Origin: Acidobacteriota bacterium
GTDB taxonomy: Bacteria; Acidobacteriota; Blastocatellia; Pyrinomonadales; Pyrinomonadaceae
NCBI GenBank assembly: GCA_003222855.1
Contig: QHXH01000439.1
Span: forward strand, 1 to 6,347
Reading direction: 5' to 3'
DNA length: 6,347 bases
Below, one piece after another: positions 5,994 through 6,347 of the stretch; the first letter of the stretch is position 1, and every line of letters begins with the position of its first letter. The notes under the pieces are model-generated. The model did no database searches, was not told the origin of the DNA, and saw only the letters and a program-made list of their open reading frames with translations. The position numbers and the translations under genes are program-made.

Positions 5994-6347
5994 ACTTTCA
6001 CTGCCACTCCGTCAGGCTGTTCTTCTACCTGCTGCTCGAGTTCCCGCCGCGCCTTTCTCATCTCCCGTTCCAGTTTCTTGATTTGAATCAGGTGTTTTGG
6101 ATTGAAAGGCAGCGAGGGATAGTAGCAATTCGATTCGTGCGTGCAGAAACAACCGTTGGCGGCGTGCTTGCGGCGCGCTTTCATCTCGGGCGACAGCCAC
6201 AAGCCCTGGAAGTTCCAGTCGTGATCGCGCAGGTTGCCGATCGGCGCGAGGTTTTCGCACGACGACAGAGTGCCTTCGTCGTAAATCACTGCGCCCGCAG
6301 TGCCCGCGTAACAGGTGAGCTGAGCTTGCTGCGTCTCCTGCGTCTTC
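5990..6347 (-). CDS. Radical SAM protein with SPASM-like C-terminal domain (partial, N-terminus outside window)
   Basis: The reading frame runs open to the window edge; only the last 118 residues are visible and the CX3CX2C radical SAM cluster motif would lie outside. What is seen is a SPASM-like cysteine pattern: Cys12, twelve residues, Gly25, four residues, Cys30, then Cys66, Cys68 and Cys74 (CFCTHESNC), numbered from the first whole codon. Between them are IGNLR (36-40) and an LWLSPE segment, both typical of this domain, which binds auxiliary iron-sulfur clusters. A basic/acidic helix (about 85-110, KKLEREMRKARRELEQQ) at the end looks like a short coiled coil. The TAA stop is provided by the outer end of the palindromic repeat. 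A GTG at 6289 could be mistaken for a start, but the homology continues upstream of it. It probably heads or continues a transcript into the glycosyltransferase gene. The substrate is unknown; assignment to radical SAM rests on the C-terminal domain only. Confidence 0.72.
   Translation of the reverse strand, partial: KTQETQQAQLTCYAGTAGAVIYDEGTLSSCENLAPIGNLRDHDWNFQGLWLSPEMKARRKHAANGCFCTHESNCYYPSLPFNPKHLIQIKKLEREMRKARRELEQQVEEQPDGVAVKV

Overview
The window reads as chromosomal DNA from a Gram-negative, LPS-making bacterium, most likely an uncultured member of the Acidobacteriota (Blastocatellia/Pyrinomonadaceae-like). That placement is inference from remembered similarity: the style of the PriA and LpxD sequences, moderately high G+C, and two palindromic intergenic repeats of a kind I associate with that group. 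No marker gene settles it.

Left half, + strand: a complete primosomal helicase gene, priA (20-2512), is followed by a 193-bp spacer. The spacer holds a very long inverted repeat (2525-2638; 39-bp stem with two mismatches). Then comes lpxD (2706-3700), the lipid A acyltransferase. As it stands lpxD is broken: the reading frame changes near 3311-3320, exactly where about 17 conserved residues are missing. A net loss of about 46 bp explains both facts. A 60-residue single-pass membrane protein (3669-3851) starts inside the end of lpxD and runs 8 bp into the stop region of the convergent gene beyond.

Right half, - strand, read right to left: the C-terminal part of a radical SAM/SPASM-type protein (5990-6347, cut by the window edge), a glycosyltransferase of the MGDG-synthase/MurG type (4743-5933), and a classical short-chain dehydrogenase/reductase (3844-4593). 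The first two are separated only by a 53-bp double-hairpin repeat (5941-5993). This repeat supplies the stop codon of the radical SAM gene and ends 7 bp before the glycosyltransferase start codon. The dehydrogenase has a good sigma70-type promoter in its 149-bp leader, so it may be expressed partly on its own.

The genes suggest envelope work (lipid A acylation and glycolipid or glycan transfer, with an oxidoreductase and a radical SAM enzyme) beside a replication-restart gene. I see no CRISPR array, tRNA, rRNA, transposase or phage gene. The points most worth a second look are the lpxD deletion, the two repeats (one showing compensatory base changes), and the uncharacterised radical SAM-glycosyltransferase pair. 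There is no gene-free stretch over 300 bases.
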